Shown here: positions 44,271 through 55,400 of the stretch, piece by piece | Position numbering within the stretch: position 1 is the stretch's first letter | Layout of the letters: the number at the start of each line of letters is the position of its first letter | NCBI GenBank assembly: GCA_016712175.1 | Contig: JADJRQ010000002.1 | Coordinates: 372,001 to 436,000, forward strand | Origin: Solirubrobacterales bacterium | Lineage (GTDB): Bacteria > Actinomycetota > Thermoleophilia > Solirubrobacterales > 70-9 | Direction of reading: 5' to 3' | DNA: 64,000 bases | Made by a program: the position numbers and the translations under genes | The notes under the pieces: generated by a model | The model's input: only the letters and a program-made list of their open reading frames with translations | The model's database searches: none | What the model was told of the DNA's origin: nothing

Positions 44271-44633
44271 ATGACATATCCAATGAACAAGACCCCAAGC
44301 GCCGCCTTCGGTCATCGCATGCGCAGGCTTCGAGTCGCACGCGGTTGGTCGATTCGCGACATTGCCGAGAAATTGGTCGAGGTTGGACACCCCGCCAACG
44401 AAGCAACAATCCACCGGACGGAGACCGGCAAGCGACGGGTCACCCTGGACGAGGCGATTCCTATCGCCGCCGTACTAGGGACGACTGTCACCGCACTTGT
44501 CGCTCTCGGGCCGACCTGGGAAGAACTCGTGATCGAACAGAGCAAACTTTCGCCCGAGGAGTCGGAGCAGCGCTGGCGTGACGAGGAAGTAAGGCAGCAG
44601 GAGAGGTCGCAGCTGGAAGTCGAGCATGAGTAA
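44271..44633 (+). CDS. XRE-family transcriptional regulator
   Basis: 120 aa. An N-terminal HTH_3 domain (FGHRMRRLRVARGWSIRDIA, ATIHRTETGKRRVTLDEAI) is followed by a charged helical tail. It overlaps the integrase start by eight bases, so the two are co-expressed. Probable repressor controlling the element's lysogenic-like state. An ATG at 44283 is an alternative start. Confidence 0.85.
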   Translation: MTYPMNKTPSAAFGHRMRRLRVARGWSIRDIAEKLVEVGHPANEATIHRTETGKRRVTLDEAIPIAAVLGTTVTALVALGPTWEELVIEQSKLSPEESEQRWRDEEVRQQERSQLEVEHE

Positions 44634-45773
44634 GCCGAAGATGAAGAAGACCAGCGAGACCGGAATATTCAAACGCGAGGGCAAGCAGGGCACGCGCTAC
44701 TACGTCGTTGTCGATGTCGGGGTCAAGGAGAACGGAAAACGCGACCAGCGATGGCACAGCGGGTTCCGTACGCTTCGCGACGCCCGGAAGTCCAGGGCCG
44801 AAATCATAGGCCGACTAGATCGGGGCAATTACGTCGCGCCATCAAAGTTGACCCTGCGAACGTTTGTCGAAGACGAGTGGCTGCCTTCGATCGAGACTCG
44901 TCTCCGACCAAGCACTTTCACGAGCTACGCCGGAAACCTGCGCAAGCACGTCATCCCGGAACTCGGCTCATATCGACTCCAGCAAATCACGCCGTCGATG
45001 CTCAACAAACTCTACGCTGATTTGGGGGGTTCTCTTTCAGCATCTACGGTCCGCTACGTACACTCGATCACGAGGCGAGCACTGGCGGACGCAGAGAAGT
45101 GGGATCGACTCGCCCGGAATCCTGCTGATCGGGCGACTGCGCCGAAACTTGTCAAACCCAAGCAGCTACGGACGTGGACAGCCGTCGAATTGCGGCGATA
45201 CCTAGCGCACGTCAGCGACGATCGGTTATACGCGGCCTGGCGGCTATCTGCGATGACGGGTTTGAGACGCGGCGAGCTGCTTGGGCTCCGGTGGCGGGAC
45301 CTTGACCTCGATTCCAGCCCCCCACGGATGACGGTGGCCGAGACCTTGATCGGAGCACGCGAAAGCTCAACGCCCAAGACCGCAGAGGGGCGACGGAACA
45401 TCGATCTTGACCCTGGCACAGTCTCGATTCTCAGAGTTCACCGCAAATCTCAGGCTGAAGAGCGTCTTGCGCTCGGACCCGGCTATCAGGATCGCGACCT
45501 TGTGTTCTGTGGCGAAGACGGATCACCACTTTGGCCACGAACTTTTTCACGGATGTTCGATCGTCACTCCAACGCTGCGGACCTCCCCCGCATTCCGCTA
45601 AAAAACCTCCGCCACACCCACGCCACGCTACTTCTCGCCAACGGAGTACCGCCCAAAGTAATCCAGAACGCCTGGGCCACGCGGACATAACGATCACCTT
45701 GCGCGTCTATGCTCACGCAATTCCAGCGATGCACGCTGAAGCAACGGCGAAGGCCGCGGCTCTTATCGACTGA
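44626..45773 (+). pseudogene. Tyrosine integrase, frameshifted before the catalytic Tyr
   Basis: Phage-type integrase. An AP2/SAM-like N-terminal arm domain is followed by catalytic Arg in SAMTGLRRGELLGLRW and LRHTHATLLLANGVPPKVIQ. The frame then runs into a stop at 45690. One base missing near 45664-45668 would restore ERLGHADITITLRVYAHAIP, which holds the second His and the nucleophilic Tyr, to a stop at 45773. As read the enzyme cannot recombine DNA. It would be the enzyme that inserted the element in the DUF59 gene. Confidence 0.85.
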
Positions 45774-45837
45774 AGTCACGTCACGGGTCGTCCCTGCCGT
45801 TTCCGCATCCGAGAAACATCAAGGCTAGGGTTAGCCA

Positions 45838-46464
45838 ATGTCCAAAGTTATGGTTGATCCATCTCTACTGCTCTCCAGCCGAAGTAGTGAATGGGTTCGC
45901 GAGAATAGATCGTCGCTGGTCATATCAGGTGAGTTCATGCACCTGGTTGACGAGGATCCAAAGCAGATGCTGAGGCACCTGGGGGTCTACGAGGCGGAAG
46001 CTATGCGTACGCGAGAGCGAATACTCTCATCCGCCCCGGAGCCTTACGCACCACGGAACCCCTTACCGGAGGACATGAGCATTCGCCGGGGCATAGAGAC
46101 CGTCGAGGAAGCGCTTTTCAAGAGCGGGCCGCTTGGAGCCGTATACGCCGAGCAGTGGAGATTCCTCAACACCGAATCATGGTTGCTTTCAGCACGTAGG
46201 TGGTTCATCGACCAGCTGCACAAGAAAGGAGCGGTGGTAGTGGAGCAAGGCCAAGAAATGGGACGGAAAGCATTGCGGGAATACATTGGGACTGTCATCC
46301 CTGGCCCGGTGCCTTCCCAGGTCGATGCCGCCCTCTTTTCTCTCGCTACTGTGAAGTGGATCGTGGTAGGAGGCCCCACTGTGGGTCTCGCACTTGTATC
46401 AGCACCTGCGAGCGCGCTGGCCGGCATAAGCCTCCCGCCCGTCGTTCGGGCTTTCGACCCCTAA
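45838..46464 (+). CDS. Hypothetical cargo protein beside the integrase
   Basis: 208 aa, lower GC and different codon use from the chromosome. The start (SKVMVDPSLLLSSRSSEWVR, then ENRSSLVISGEFMHLVDEDP) faintly recalls a PIN-like fold with an early Asp, but the ligand pattern is not complete. The C-terminus has a hydrophobic helix (VKWIVVGGPTVGLALVSAPA). The spot between integrase and attachment site often holds defence or toxin genes. No function is assigned. Confidence 0.6.
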   Translation: MSKVMVDPSLLLSSRSSEWVRENRSSLVISGEFMHLVDEDPKQMLRHLGVYEAEAMRTRERILSSAPEPYAPRNPLPEDMSIRRGIETVEEALFKSGPLGAVYAEQWRFLNTESWLLSARRWFIDQLHKKGAVVVEQGQEMGRKALREYIGTVIPGPVPSQVDAALFSLATVKWIVVGGPTVGLALVSAPASALAGISLPPVVRAFDP

Positions 46465-46530
46465 CGAACAAGGGATCGAAAATGCCTTGCGGGGGGCGCG
46501 TTGCGTCGAGTCGAACTCACCGGGCCGCGT

Positions 46531-46553
46531 CGTTTGAACGTCGTTAGAACGCT
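46531..46553 (+). repeat. 23-bp direct repeat, right copy
   Basis: Partner of 31387-31409 with one difference. A related single unit (TCGTTAGAACG) also occurs near 41203-41213. It lies 50 bp from the right boundary of the accessory region. Confidence 0.65.
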
Positions 46554-46602
46554 CGACATCGACCGCCAGCTGGATAGGCCAACTTCCGCACGTTAATGCG
46601 GC

Positions 46603-46647
46603 TCAGAACCCGAGAGCGAACTTCGCGTCCTCGGTCATCATCTCCGG
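46603..46647 (-). repeat. Right attachment-site repeat inside the DUF59 gene
   Basis: Last 45 bp of the DUF59 gene, matching 31231-31275 at 42 positions. It marks the right edge of the integrated element; the gene's reading frame is kept intact across it. Confidence 0.8.
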
Positions 46648-46920
46648 GGACCACGGCGGATCGAAAATCATCTTCGGGTGAACGTCCCGCACACCGTCGA
46701 GATTGCCGACGAATTCCTTCATCTGCTCTGAGACCTGCGGGCCGATCGGGCAGGCCGGGGTGGTCAGCGTGAATGTCACGTAGACGTCCGGCTGCTCGAC
46801 TTCGACTTCGTAGACGAGACCGAGCGAAACGAAGTCGAGCCCCAGTTCGGGGTCGATCACTTCTTCGAGCGCTTCGTAGACGAGCTCTTCCGACGGCATA
46901 GTTGCTTGATCTTCAGCCAT
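46603..46920 (-). CDS. DUF59/MIP18-family protein (SufT/PaaD-like)
   Basis: 105 aa Fe-S maturation factor. The core VYEALEEVIDPELGLDFVSL and TLTTPACPIGPQVSEQM with the conserved Cys (TTPACP) are diagnostic of the MIP18/SufT group, which helps deliver Fe-S clusters. Its 3' end has served as integration target of the 15-kb element, which restores the frame. Together with sufBCDSU in this window it adds to the cluster-assembly set. Confidence 0.9.
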   Translation of the reverse strand: MAEDQATMPSEELVYEALEEVIDPELGLDFVSLGLVYEVEVEQPDVYVTFTLTTPACPIGPQVSEQMKEFVGNLDGVRDVHPKMIFDPPWSPEMMTEDAKFALGF

Positions 46921-46980
46921 TCGGGCATCTTACCGGGCCGGAACCCCGGCCCGCACCGCTCAGGCTTTAGCCTTAGAGGC

Positions 46981-47520
46981 ATGTTCGCGATCATCCTTGC
47001 CCTGCTGATCATCTGGCCGATTGCGGAGCTCTGGGTGATGGTCCAGGTCGCCCAGGCGATCGGATTCTTCTGGATGCTCAGCCTGATTTTCCTGTCGACC
47101 GTCGCCGGAGTCATGGTCCTCCGCTACCGCGGGCGAGCCCACTGGGGACGTTTCCGCGGCGCGATGGCAGAGCGCCGGCCGCCAGCCAAAGAAGCTTTCG
47201 ACGGGGTGATGATCACCGCCGGAGCGACCCTCCTGATCCTCCCGGGGTTCATCACCAGCGGGGCGGGGCTGCTGCTGCTCTTCCCGCCGACCCGGTACCT
47301 GATTCGGATCATTCTTTTCGCGCTGTTCGCGAGCCGTTGGAAAGTCGCCGCCACCAGCGCCACCATGGGCACCAAGGGCTATGGCGCCTACCGGAACCGT
47401 TCCGGCAGGACCGAGTACGACGTCGAAGGTGAAGCGATCGACGTGACCGACTATCCGGATGGAAACGCAGGACAGGCCCTTCCGGAGCTACCCTCTCCGG
47501 AATCGAAGCCCAAGCCTTGA
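46981..47520 (+). CDS. FxsA-family membrane protein
   Basis: 179 aa. Three to four hydrophobic segments (residues 3-45 and 75-125) carry the FxsA pattern (PIAELWVMVQVAQAIGFFWM, and DGVMITAGATLLILPGFITS). In E. coli FxsA overproduction relieves exclusion of phage T7 by F. The C-terminal 50 residues are polar and variable. ATG at 46981 is preferred over the upstream start at 46906, which would overlap the divergent DUF59 gene. Confidence 0.88.
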   Translation: MFAIILALLIIWPIAELWVMVQVAQAIGFFWMLSLIFLSTVAGVMVLRYRGRAHWGRFRGAMAERRPPAKEAFDGVMITAGATLLILPGFITSGAGLLLLFPPTRYLIRIILFALFASRWKVAATSATMGTKGYGAYRNRSGRTEYDVEGEAIDVTDYPDGNAGQALPELPSPESKPKP

Positions 47521-48251
47521 AAACGCACTCGGTCGAGATTCTCGATCCCGAATCGGGCCTGTTCGTCAGCCTGACCAACGGCGGATCCGGAGCGATCATG
47601 ATCGGCGACGACGTGATCGCCGCAGCTCCAATCCCCGAGAACGGCCTCGACCGCCTGGATGATGGACCCCTGTCGCTGGAGACCGACCGCGGCACGCTGG
47701 AAGTAGAGATTGCTTCGGCGGGTGAGCCGATCGTTTTCGACGGGGAGTTGACCGGCAGGCACGAAGCCCGACTCGCCGGCATGACCGGAACCCTGGTCGA
47801 CCAGGGCCAGACGATCGAGCTCGACTGCTCTGGCGTGCTCCATTCCCGCGACGGCGCCGAAAACTCCACCGAGCTGACCCGCGACCTGACGATCATCCTG
47901 GCCGACGGTGGCCTGATCTGTGTCGCCAGCGCCGCTCCGCCCGGGACCAGAAAGCACAGCGAAGAAGAGGCGGTTTCGGCCGTCTCCCACCCGCGCGGAT
48001 ACATCGAATTCGAAGAGGTCCTGCTCTCGACCGAATACGACGGCGCCGGACGCCAGATCCGGGCGACCCTGGAACTTTGGCCGGCTTCGGACGAGATTGC
48101 AGTTCTCCACGGTGCCGGTTCGGTCATCTCCGGCTGCACCGCCAACGTCGGTGACCGGCAGATCAACACCGCGCTCTTTCGGTGGTCTCTCGACGGCCAC
48201 CTCGGCCTCGGTCGCTACGAAATAAGTGCCGCAAGGGATCAGGCCGGCTGA
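47517..48251 (+). CDS. Hypothetical beta-rich protein
   Basis: 244 aa starting at TTG overlapping the fxsA stop (TTGA). No signal peptide or membrane segment. The pattern of alternating beta strands (TRDLTIILADGGLICVASAA, ATLELWPASDEIAVLHGAGS) suggests a lipocalin- or sandwich-like fold. Not recognised. It is coupled to both neighbours by overlapping codons. Confidence 0.7.
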   Translation: MKTHSVEILDPESGLFVSLTNGGSGAIMIGDDVIAAAPIPENGLDRLDDGPLSLETDRGTLEVEIASAGEPIVFDGELTGRHEARLAGMTGTLVDQGQTIELDCSGVLHSRDGAENSTELTRDLTIILADGGLICVASAAPPGTRKHSEEEAVSAVSHPRGYIEFEEVLLSTEYDGAGRQIRATLELWPASDEIAVLHGAGSVISGCTANVGDRQINTALFRWSLDGHLGLGRYEISAARDQAG

Positions 48252-48886
48252 TGGCGAAGATCGAAATGGTCATCTCCGACTTCGGCGGCGTGCTCACCAC
48301 ACCGCTCAGCGAAGCGTTCCTCGCCTTTCAGGACAAGGTCGGCATCGCTCCCGAGAATTTCGGCAAGGCCCTGAAGGAGGCCACCGAGAAGACCGGCACC
48401 AACCCGCTCTTCGAACTCGAATGCGGTCGAATTACCGAGGCCGAATTCGACGAACAGCTGGCCACCGCCCTCGAGCCTCACCTCGGACGCCGGCCGGACA
48501 TCCGGCAATTCGGACTGGACATCTTCGGCACGCTCGAACCCAACGTCGGGATGATCGACCTGATCCGTGAGGTCCGGCGCGACGGGTTGCGGACCGCAAT
48601 GCTGACCAACAACGTAAGAGAGTGGGAGACGCTCTGGCGCGAGATGCTTCCGGTCGACGAGCTCTTCGAGACCGTGGTCGACTCGGCCTTCGTCGGAGTC
48701 CGAAAGCCGGACCCCCGGATCTACGAGCTGACCCTCGGGCGAGTCGACCTGCCGGCTGGGGCCTGCATCTTCATCGATGACATGAAGGTCAATTGCGAAG
48801 CCGCGACCGAACTCGGCATCCACGCCGTCCACTTCCGGGAGACCGCCCAGGCCCGGGCCGAGGTCCACGCCCTGCTCGCAGGCTAG
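48251..48886 (+). CDS. HAD-superfamily phosphatase (DFGGVL type)
   Basis: 211 aa. Motif I is ISDFGGVLTTP, in which the nucleophile Asp is kept but the second Asp is Gly, as in the HAD-IA variant 3 group that includes the N-terminal domain of epoxide hydrolases. Motif II is MLTNNVREW, the Lys region GVRKPDPRIYELTL, and motif IV IFIDDMKVNCEAA. The ATG overlaps the upstream TGA by one base. Substrate unknown. Confidence 0.9.
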   Translation: MAKIEMVISDFGGVLTTPLSEAFLAFQDKVGIAPENFGKALKEATEKTGTNPLFELECGRITEAEFDEQLATALEPHLGRRPDIRQFGLDIFGTLEPNVGMIDLIREVRRDGLRTAMLTNNVREWETLWREMLPVDELFETVVDSAFVGVRKPDPRIYELTLGRVDLPAGACIFIDDMKVNCEAATELGIHAVHFRETAQARAEVHALLAG

Positions 48887-48905
48887 AGACGCTTTTCCAT
48901 CCCAT

Positions 48906-48932
48906 GCAAGCGGGTGCTGCCCGCCACCTCAG
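48906..48932 (+). repeat. Short form of the dispersed repeat, second copy
   Basis: GCAAGCGGGTGCTGCCCGCC followed by ACCTCAG, two differences from 4571-4596. It lies between two convergent genes, and its final CTCA supplies the stop codon of the minus-strand gene. Confidence 0.6.
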
Positions 48933-49384
48933 TTATCAGAGCCGATGCGGTCCCAGATGTAGAGGTCCATCGCCTCTGCGGCGAGGGCCATCAGGCGTTC
49001 CGGGGAGAGCCAGCCGACCACCGTCTCGAGGGCGAGGTCTTCGGTCAGGCCTTCTTCGAGTACCTCTTCGCCGCGGAAGCCGGCGGCGAGCTTGAGGGCT
49101 TCGCGGCGGTGCTCCCCGAGCGAACCGAAGGCGCCCATCAGGAAGTCGCGGTTGGGCACCGGCTGGCCGAGGTCCATCGAGCCGTGCCAGGCGGCGAGCA
49201 GGGACAGGTCGTCCTGGTCAAGCTCTGCGAGGGCACGGGCGTACTGAGCCTCAAGCTCCTCTTCTGGAATCTCGTCAACCCATGCACGCAACGCCTCACC
49301 GAGAAGCTGACGACGAGCCTCACGACCGACGGAATCGGCGATGACGTGAATCGCATCAGCTGGGTCAACGAAGCAAAGTGACAT
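48929..49384 (-). CDS. Hypothetical helical protein
   Basis: 151 aa, strongly helical and acidic (GREARRQLLGEALRAWVDEI, EELEAQYARALAELDQDDLS). No signal peptide and no recognised domain. ATG at 49384 (MSLCFVDPADAIHVIADSVG) is preferred over the longer frame to 49468. It faces the AddB gene in the divergent direction. Confidence 0.6.
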   Translation of the reverse strand: MSLCFVDPADAIHVIADSVGREARRQLLGEALRAWVDEIPEEELEAQYARALAELDQDDLSLLAAWHGSMDLGQPVPNRDFLMGAFGSLGEHRREALKLAAGFRGEEVLEEGLTEDLALETVVGWLSPERLMALAAEAMDLYIWDRIGSDN

Positions 49385-49537
49385 GTGGCGAGGCCATCCT
49401 TTAGCCGGGAACAAGGTCACCAGTGAAGATAGAGACGCCGGTGGACGTAAAAACTGCCTCTTGAACACCGCAAATTGCGGATTATGAAGGGGTTTGCGTC
49501 AGGTTCCGGCCGCCGGATCAGACACTAGTCTCAGCGA

Positions 49538-52495
49538 ATGCCCCTGACCATCATCAAAGGACCCCCAAATTCGGGTCGAACCGAACAGGTTCGCCGTGAA
49601 TACATGGACCTCCTTCCGCAGAGGCCGGTCATGGTCGTCCCGAGTGTCGATGACATTTTCGACTGGGAGAAACGACTTGCCCGCAGCAACGGGGCTTTGC
49701 TCGGTGGTCGCATCATGCATTTCAAGGACCTGATCACCGAGGTCCTCGACCTGGCTTCTTCCGGTCACTCGCGGGTGGCAACCCCACTCGAGCGACGACA
49801 CTTGGTCGACCTCGCGTTTTCCCAAGCGTGGCCGGAGATGCGAGAGCGGGTTGGCCGGCAGCCGGGGCTCCGGGATTCGATGCTCCAGTTGATCGACGAA
49901 TTCCGGCAATCGTTGATCGATCCCGACAACCTTGAAGGGGCGATCCTCGAGATTTCCAGCTCCTACCTGGACAAGATCGCGGCCGTCTACCGGTTCTTCG
50001 TTGAAGCTCTCGAATCGAGGCGTCTGACCGACGCGCCGGCGCAGGCAATGAAGTCCGCGCGCGTCAGTCTTGACGACTGGCAGGGCCGTCCGATCTTTCT
50101 GGTCGGATTCGACGACCTGACCAAGCAGCAGCTCGAATTGATTTCCAGGCTGAGCGAACAAACCGAAGTGACGGTCGCGATCACCCATGAGGTCGGCAAT
50201 CCTGCGATGGCCGTGACCGAAAACCTGCTTGGGCGGCTGGAGGCCCTCGGGGCCGTGATCCGCGAGACCACCTCAAGGCCTGATCAACCGGACGAGCACA
50301 ACCTGCTGCTGTACCAGGTCGAGCGTGACTTCATGCGTCAGGAGGTCAAAGGGTCGCTTGAGCCAGGCGACTCCGTGACCGTAATGCACTCATCCGGACA
50401 GCGGGGAGAGGCGGAAGCCGTCGCGGCAAGGATCGCAAGCCTCGTTGATTCCGGGATTGACCCCGGTCAGATCGCGATCGCGGTCGACAACCCGAAAGAA
50501 CGCGGCGCACGCTTTCGTGACCTCCTCTCCGACTACGAGGTCCCGGTGACCCTCGAGACCGAGACCGGTGCCGCCGATACTGCCGTCGGCAGAGCCGTGC
50601 TCGTCCTGCTTCAGGCATCCTCTCCGAGCGGTACTGCAGCCGATTTCATCCGATACCTGCGCGGACCTTCCAGCCAGGAAGCCGAGCTGGTGGACCGCCT
50701 TGAACATCGTGTCCTGCGGGGCAGCGTCGAAACTGCCCGGGAGGCCGCCTCGATCTTCAACGGAATCGGCGGATCGATGCCACCGGGGTGGGTTGAACTC
50801 ACGGCCGGCGAAACGACCCGGCCGCCACTGACCGAGGCGGTCGCTTCCGCCGCCGACCAATTGGCCCGGAACATCCTGGCTCAGGATCCGGGGACCTTCC
50901 AAGAGACACAACAGTCACTGAAGTCCAGATCGCCCAGGCATCGGGGAGGCCTGCGGCGAGCTTGAACAGATGGACGGGAACCGGGCAGGTCACGTCGAAG
51001 TGGTCGATGCCATCGTCTCCGGGGCGATCAAGAGCTGGGCTTCGCCTACTCACGGAACGGTTCGGATCGCAAGCCCGTACAGCCTCCGGGCAAAAAGGTT
51101 CGAGCACCTGTTCATGGTCTCCCTCCAGGAAGGTGGCCTAGGGGTCGGCGATCGCTCCGGTCCGTTTCTCGCGCCCGACATAAGAGGAATGATCGGTCTC
51201 GGCGAATTCGTCGATGCCGAACTCCAGGAGCTCTACCTCTTCTATTCCTGCCTGAGCGTGCCGACTCGGGGACTGTGGTTGTCGAGCCGCATCGCCGACG
51301 ACAGCGGCAAGGCGGAACACCCTTCCCCCCTCGTTTCACAAGTCGAAAGCCTGTTTCCGAAGGGCTCACTCCGCCGGTTCGGCCGGTCCGCTGAGGCAAT
51401 TGCTTTCCCGGTCAATGAGGCCCCCAGCCTGGACGAACTCGCGCGGTCGCTTGCAGCGGACACCCGGGAGGATGTGACCGGCCTCGGATTGGACGATGCG
51501 ATCTCCACCGGCCTCTTCGCGAGGCTTGAAGCAGCCGCAGAGGCGAGGCTTCCACCCGCAACCTCGACTCGATCTCGCCCCGGGTGGCCGCTGCACTGCT
51601 CGCCGAGAATCGCACCTTCAGCGCCACCGCACTGGAGGCTTTCGCGGCATGCCCGTACGGATGGTTCATCGAACGAGCCCTCAACCCGATGCGGTTCGGT
51701 CCCGAGCCCGAACCGATGGCTCGTGGCAATCTCGTTCACAAGGTCCTCGCCCGGATCTACGGCGACCGCATCGGGCGAATCCCACGACACGGCAAGGACC
51801 TTGAGAAGTGGCTCGAAGCGGTTGAGCCTGCGGTCAACGAACTCGCTGCGGACGACGACATCGGTCTGGGATCTGACTCGGCTGCGCACCGGGTCCTCCG
51901 GCGCCAGGCGGTAAACGCGATCAGCGGTTACCTGAGGAGTGAAGCCGATCGCGAAAGCCCCGGGTTCATGCCTGATGCGACGGAAGCCGATTTCGGGATC
52001 AAGAACGGGGAACCCCAGGACATGGGCGGCTGGAACCTGCGGGGTTCGATCGACCGGATCGATGTATCCGGGGAAAAAGGCGTCGGCGCCGGACAGCGTG
52101 GAATCGTTCTGGACTACAAGACGGGCTCGGGTGTCTTCTCCCGGGTCGAGATCGCCAGGCACCGCAAGCTCCAGCTGCAGCTCTACCTCCATGTGCTCGA
52201 CGAACGATTCGAGATCAAGCCGGTGGCAGGCCTCTACGTGCCAGTTTCACGTTCAGGGGGCAAGGCCCGGGGAATAGTCGATCGAGACTCGGCGTCTGAC
52301 GTGGCTGACCTCAACCCGAACCGATACGACAAGGAGAAGGAACTCTCGATCGAGATAGAGGCGGCAGTGGCAGAAGCCAACCAGATAGTTCAGAAGATCC
52401 TCAAAGGAAAGATCGACCACAATCCGCTGGACTGCACGAAGCACTTCAGTCACGCGGCTGTGCCCGATCCCGAACTGAGGCAGGAGGCTTCATGA
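49538..52495 (+). pseudogene. AddB/RecB-type nuclease-helicase subunit, split by frameshifts
   Basis: Three frames together make a about 985-aa AddB-like protein: 49538-50965 (degenerate Walker A KGPPNSGRT, with Arg for Lys), 50970 to about 51560, and about 51540-52495 with the PD-(D/E)xK nuclease (ALEAFAACPYGWFIERALNP, MARGNLVHKVL, SIDRID, GIVLDYKTG). Breaks lie near 50940 and 51535. Only one late Cys is visible, so an AddB-type Fe-S cluster is doubtful. It pairs with the next gene for double-strand-break end resection. Indels could be real or sequencing errors. Confidence 0.8.
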
Positions 52496-55400
52496 GCGAT
52501 CCGCTTACCAGGCAACAACGCGATGCGATTGGGTCGCGTGAACGCGACATCCTCGTCGAAGCCGGTGCCGGTACCGGCAAGACCCGGACCACGGTGGACC
52601 GCTACCTGAACCTGCTCGAAGGGGGCCTCGAACCGTCGCAGATTCTGGTCTTCACCTTTACCGACAAGGCTGCGAACGAACTCAGGGAGCGGGTCAGGTC
52701 CGAGAAATCCGAGGACCCGTCATTCTCGATGAGTTCCGCCTGGATCGGCACCTTCCACGCAATCTGCGGCGCGATCCTCCGCTCCCACCCGATCCAGGCC
52801 GATGTCGATCCGTCGTTCGAGATCCTCGACGACATCCGGGCCGAGCGCCTCAAGTCTTCAGCCTACGATTCCGCGCTTCGGGAATTCATGGACACGCCGG
52901 AGCGCGAGGAGACGATCGCCCGATTCACCCCCTCCCACCTGCGTACCGGGGTCTCCCGGGCATTCGAACAGTTGAGGTCCCGGGGGCAGACCGTTCCCCG
53001 GCTCCCGGTGCCGGCGGCGAGCGACCCGGTCCGAATGCTGACCGAGCTCCGGAACGACGCGGCTTACGATCTCCAGAACTGTGGTGCGGGTAAACCTATC
53101 CTGGAAAAAATCAGCGGCCTGATCGAAGTGCTTGATTCGAAAGAACCGGCGGATCTTCGGTTCGCGGACTACAGCCTGGGGCACTTTTCGTCGACATCCA
53201 AGTACATCCAACCACTGGTGAAGACGATGGAGGAATGCCGTCTGGCGATCGCCGCTGCCGAATTCGGAGACGTGATTCGAGAGGATCTCGGCCTCTTGAT
53301 CCAGGCCTACGGCGAGCGCTACGCCGAACTCAAGCGAGACAGCAACGTGCTCGACTTCGATGACCTTCAGCTTCAGACGCTGGAGCTGATGCGCAGCGAC
53401 GAATCAATCGCCGCGAGCTACAGCGGACGGTTCGCTGAAATCATGGTTGACGAGTTCCAGGACACCAACCAGCTTCAGCTCGACCTGATCGAAGCTCTGC
53501 GGAACGATGAGACCCGCCTGTTCACGGTCGGCGACGAGATGCAGGCGATCTACGGCTTCCGTCACGCGGACGTTCAGCTCTTCCGCGCACGCCGCGACTG
53601 CGACGACGTCACGGTTCTTCCGCTCTCGGCGAATGTCCGTTCGCAGGCTCCGGTGATCGCGTCGGTCAACGCCGTCGGACGGGCACTCGATGGTCAGGTT
53701 GAGGGTCCACTCGACGACACCGAAAAGAGTCTCCGCCAGGACTTCGCCGACCTCGAGGTCGGTCTCGAACCGGAGCAGTACGAAGGTGACGAAGTGGAGA
53801 TGTCGTTCACTGAACCCGAGGGCTGGGCCGAACTCGAGCTCGGGCCGATCTCTCCCGCGCTGAACCTCGACTTGCACGATGTGCCGGCCACCACCGGTAG
53901 CCACCAAGGCCGAAGCCCTCGCTCTGGCCAGGCACATCAAGGAAACCCACGAAAGAACGGGCATCAAACCGTCTGAAACGGCGATTCTCTTCCGCACCAA
54001 GACTCAGATGCCCCACTTCGCAGCTGCCCTGAAACAGGTGGGTCTCGTGCCGTATGTGGTCGGGGGGACCGGCTTCTGGGAAAGCCGCGAAGGCGTTGAC
54101 CTGAAGGCACTTCTGTCGGTAATAGCGAACCCGCTGGACGACGACGCTCTGATCGGAGTCCTCGCCGGTCCCGCCTGTGGACTCTCGACTGACGCGCTGC
54201 TCCTGTTGAGGAAAACCGCCGGCCACAACAATCCGCTCTGGCCTGCCCTTCCGAAGCTGGCCGACGGTCCGATGGCAGCCGACCGTACGGATGTACTCAG
54301 GGCAGAACGCTTCGTGGAAACCATCGACGAACTCCGGGAACACGCCTCAACCACTCCGCTGGGCGAACTGGTTGAGTCCGCCGTTACGCGGACCGGCTAC
54401 GACCTGGCCATTCTGATGCGGGATCCAGCGGCCGGTGGCCTCGCAAACGTGAGACGCATCGCGACCCTCGCAGCAGATTTCGAAGCTACCGACGGCCGGG
54501 ACCTGCGGGGCCTGCTCGCGTGGGTTGAGCTCAGCGCCCGGCTCGACAGCGAAGCCGCCGTGGCCACACAGGAAGAAGACAGCGACGTCGTCAGGCTGAT
54601 GACCATCCACAAAGCCAAAGGTCTCGAATTCGAACTCGTTTGTGTGGCCGACCTGGGCAAGGGACTGAAGAACCATCCGAAGTCGGTCTTCTGGATCGGC
54701 ACCGATCTGAAGAACCCGAAAGCCGAACTGCTCTTCGGACTGCGGCTGCCGATGCCCGGCGGAGAGAACCTGGACCTCTTCGACTGGAAACACCTGACTG
54801 AAAGGGCAAGCAGAGAGAACACTGATGAGGAGCTGCGCCTCTTTCATGTCGCCCTGACCCGGGCGAAACGACGGCTGGTCATCAGCGGCATCCAGGACCT
54901 TGGGAACCACCCGGATGTCACGAACTCCACGTCGATAGGAGGCAGGCTGGCGACCGCTCTCTCAATTACTGAGAGTGACCCCGAATCTCTCGAAGTCAAG
55001 AAGCCCGAGGGGCTGCCGACCCTCAGCACCGCGCCATCAGGCAGCCAGATAAGGATCTGGCGAGTTGACGCCAACAAAGATGTGGCAAGCGACCTGAGCA
55101 AGGTGGGGGACTTGCGTTCGGCGACGATCTACCCACCGGGCGGCAGCCCGCCCCTGACCCGTCCGCAGACACCCGCCTATCCAAACGTGCCCCTTTCATT
55201 CAGCGCCCTGAACGAATACCTCGAATGTCCCGCTCACTTCTACGCAAAGCGCATCCTGCGGCTGGCCGATCCACCCCAATCCGAAACCCTCGGCGTGGAC
55301 GTTGAAGTGGACGGCACCGTCGGGTTCGGGCTCGACCCCGAAGAGCAAAGGTCGAACCTGCGAAACGAAGGAACGCGGTTCGGAAGTGCCATTCACGAAC

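Noticed and set aside
45660..45690. Programmed frameshift in the integrase gene
   Set aside because: No slippery heptamer or stimulatory structure is apparent; a single missing base explains the break.
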